This document shows, piece by piece, positions 5,352-7,068 of a stretch of DNA of 7,068 bases. Under the pieces are notes generated by a model. The model made no database searches and was not told the origin of the DNA. It worked only from the letters and a program-made list of their open reading frames with translations. A program made the position numbers and the translations under genes. Numbering within the stretch: the stretch's first letter is position 1; every line of letters begins with the position of its first letter. This DNA is from Phycisphaerae bacterium (GTDB lineage Bacteria > Planctomycetota > Phycisphaerae > UBA1845 > UTPLA1), in contig JAJDEC010000317.1 of NCBI GenBank assembly GCA_029259995.1, positions 1 to 7,068 of the forward strand. The letters are read 5' to 3'.

Positions 5352-5356
5352 GGAGG
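5352..5356 (+). promoter_or_regulatory. Ribosome binding site deciding the TPR lipoprotein start
   Basis: GGAGG five bases before ATG 5362. A weaker GGAG (5318-5321) lies four bases before the in-frame ATG at 5326. The lipoprotein signal peptide fits the 5362 start better. Confidence 0.6.
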
Positions 5357-5361
5357 ACACG

Positions 5362-7041
5362 ATGTTTGACGCGTCTAAGTACCGATACGGATTCGGTCTA
5401 ACCTGTGCCTGCCTTTCCGTCGTTGTTTTGGCCGGTTGCGCACAGCCGCACCTCAAAATCGAGCGCAAGGGCGAGATTGCGCCGCTCTATGCGGGCATGG
5501 GCCCTCACGCACGCCAAGTGACGACATCATCACCCTTGGCGCAGCGATATTTCAACCAGGGGCTCAACTGGACCTACGCCTTCAATCATGACGAAGCGAT
5601 TCGATCGTTCGAACAGGCGTTGACGCATGATCCGGATTGCGCGATGGCCTGGTGGGGGATTGCCCTGTGTCATGGACCGCATATCAACAATCCGATCATG
5701 CCGCCGGATCGATGCGATGCCGCCTGGGCGGCGTTGCAGAAGGCGAAAGCGCTGTCGGCGAAGGCCTCGCCGGTCGAGCGGGACATGATTTCGGCGCTGG
5801 CGAAGCGATACGCTCAATCCGCGCCGGCGGATCGATCGGCGCTGGACAAGGCGTATGCCGATGCGATGGCGGCGCTGTGGGCGAAGTATCCGAAGGACAA
5901 CGACATCGGTACGCTCTACGCCGAGGCGATGATGGATCTGCATCCGTGGGATCTGTGGACGCACGCAGGTCAGCCGAAGCAGGATACGGAGAAGATTCTG
6001 GCACTGCTCGAGCGGGTCATCGCGATGGCGCCGAAGAATCCGGGGGCGCATCATCTATACATTCATGCTACGGAGGCGGCGCGACCTGAGGCGGCCATGG
6101 CGTCGGCGGACAAGCTGCGTGATCTCGTACCGGCTTCGGGGCATCTGCTGCATATGCCGTCGCACATTTACGTCTTGACGGGCCGATGGGATGAAGCGGC
6201 GAAGCAGAACGAGCGAGCGATTGCCGTGGATACCGACTATCGCGAGATTTCGCCCAAGCAGGAGTTCTATCGAGTCTACATGCTCCACAATCATCACATG
6301 CTGTCGTTCGCATCGATGATGACGGGGCGGAGCGCGCTGGCGCTGGAAACGGGGCGGGCCGTCGTCGAGTCGGTGCCCGACGAATTCGTGCGCGGGAATC
6401 CGGCGTTTGTCGATCCGTACATGGGGGCGGCGTATGACGCGCTGAAGCGGTTCGGCCGCTGGGACGAGATCATTGCGGAGCCGGCGCCGCCGGCGATCCT
6501 TCCGATCACGACGGCGATGTATCACATGAACCGGGCTGTTGCGTATGCGGCGAAGGGCGACGTGGCCAACGCTGAGCGGGAGCGTTCGGTGTTTTTGGCG
6601 AAGCGCAAGGAAGTGCCCGCTGACGCCATGATGGCGATCAACAAGGCGCATGACATTCTGAACATTGCCGAGCTGTTTATCGACGGCGAGATTGAGTTTC
6701 GGAAAGGAAACATCGATGCGTCGGTCTCGAGCCTGCGTCGGGCGGTTGATCTGGAAGACAAGCTGATCTACATGGAACCGCCGGAATGGGTGCAGCCGGT
6801 TCGGCATACGCTCGGGGCCGTGTTGCTGAGCGCGGGTCGGCACGAGGAGGCGGCGAAGGCCTATCGTGAGGACCTGGAGAAGTGGCCGGAGAATGGTTGG
6901 TCGCTCTATGGCCTGGGTCGTTGCATGCGGATGGCCGAGAATGCGTCGAAGGCGGCGGAGTATGAGAAGCGGTTCAAGGCTGTTTGGGCGAGTGCGGATG
7001 CGCCGATTGGTTCGAGTTGTTTGTGCGTGCCGAAGACGTGA
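5362..7041 (+). CDS. Large TPR-repeat lipoprotein with conserved histidine motifs
   Basis: A 559-residue exported lipoprotein: K6 and R8, a hydrophobic stretch (about 10-24) and the lipobox VLAGC with C26 as the lipidated residue, so it should be anchored to a membrane facing the periplasm. The rest is tetratricopeptide-like helical repeat: the first clear unit is YFNQGLNWTYAFNHDEAIRS (63-82) running to about 94, and the last units are near 479-512 and 513-545. Between them are motifs I recall from a widespread family of uncharacterised ~550-residue TPR proteins: CAMAWWGIAL, MDLHPWDLW, GAHHLYIHATEA (228-239), GHLLHMPSHIY (260-270) and LHNHHML (308-314). TPR scaffolds bind proteins or peptides, but this family's partner is unknown to me. 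The C-terminus ends CLCVPKT, with two cysteines. ATG 5326 would add twelve residues and push the signal helix inward. No neighbour in the window shares its direction closely enough to be an operon partner; 26 bases remain after it. Confidence 0.88.
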   Translation: MFDASKYRYGFGLTCACLSVVVLAGCAQPHLKIERKGEIAPLYAGMGPHARQVTTSSPLAQRYFNQGLNWTYAFNHDEAIRSFEQALTHDPDCAMAWWGIALCHGPHINNPIMPPDRCDAAWAALQKAKALSAKASPVERDMISALAKRYAQSAPADRSALDKAYADAMAALWAKYPKDNDIGTLYAEAMMDLHPWDLWTHAGQPKQDTEKILALLERVIAMAPKNPGAHHLYIHATEAARPEAAMASADKLRDLVPASGHLLHMPSHIYVLTGRWDEAAKQNERAIAVDTDYREISPKQEFYRVYMLHNHHMLSFASMMTGRSALALETGRAVVESVPDEFVRGNPAFVDPYMGAAYDALKRFGRWDEIIAEPAPPAILPITTAMYHMNRAVAYAAKGDVANAERERSVFLAKRKEVPADAMMAINKAHDILNIAELFIDGEIEFRKGNIDASVSSLRRAVDLEDKLIYMEPPEWVQPVRHTLGAVLLSAGRHEEAAKAYREDLEKWPENGWSLYGLGRCMRMAENASKAAEYEKRFKAVWASADAPIGSSCLCVPKT

Positions 7042-7068
7042 GAGCGGGTGGCGGCGCCAGGTCAACAA

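Noticed and set aside
6055..7068. 337-codon open frame on the minus strand at the right edge
   Set aside because: It is antisense to the TPR lipoprotein and Arg/Pro/His-rich, a typical product of GC-rich codon bias on the opposite strand.

Overview
The window most likely comes from a member of the Planctomycetota, probably an environmental or metagenome-assembled genome. This rests on base composition, on genes separated by long spacers, and above all on several families of dispersed palindromes in those spacers that I recall as typical of planctomycete intergenic DNA (GTCGGGTCGATGACCCGAC, a GTAGGGTGGGC hairpin, CCCAGC...GCTGGG and CGTCCC...GGGACG hairpins). No rRNA, protein marker or database search backs this, so the phylum call is recognition from memory rather than proof.

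Layout. A YpfJ-type neutral zinc metallopeptidase runs leftwards off the window edge (844 to 1, only its last few residues missing). Divergent from it is an acyl-CoA/acyl-lipid desaturase (1131-2066), probably with a TTG start. A hairpin-plus-T-tract and two tandem palindromes separate it from a convergent gene (2844 to 2260) for a small membrane-anchored protein built from three ~50-residue repeats. A 461-base spacer with a 20-bp-period direct repeat, a perfect 10-bp hairpin and a third copy of the palindrome leads to a fumarylacetoacetate hydrolase (FAH) family enzyme with its catalytic residues intact (3306-4256). After another palindrome island comes a small zinc-ribbon/two-helix membrane protein whose reading frame looks broken twice and restored (4342-4755). 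A ~600-base spacer, about half of it composite repeat DNA (4834-5084), precedes a large tetratricopeptide (TPR) lipoprotein (5362-7041).

How the genes relate. I see no operon: every gene has its own spacer, strands alternate, and the products (envelope protease, lipid desaturation, a central or aromatic carbon hydrolase, two membrane proteins and a lipoprotein) do not form an obvious pathway. I find no transposase, integrase, CRISPR array, tRNA or rRNA, and nothing that makes a convincing new multi-gene system. The best leads are the double frameshift in the zinc-ribbon gene, the triple-repeat membrane protein, the histidine clusters of the TPR lipoprotein, and the repeat islands.
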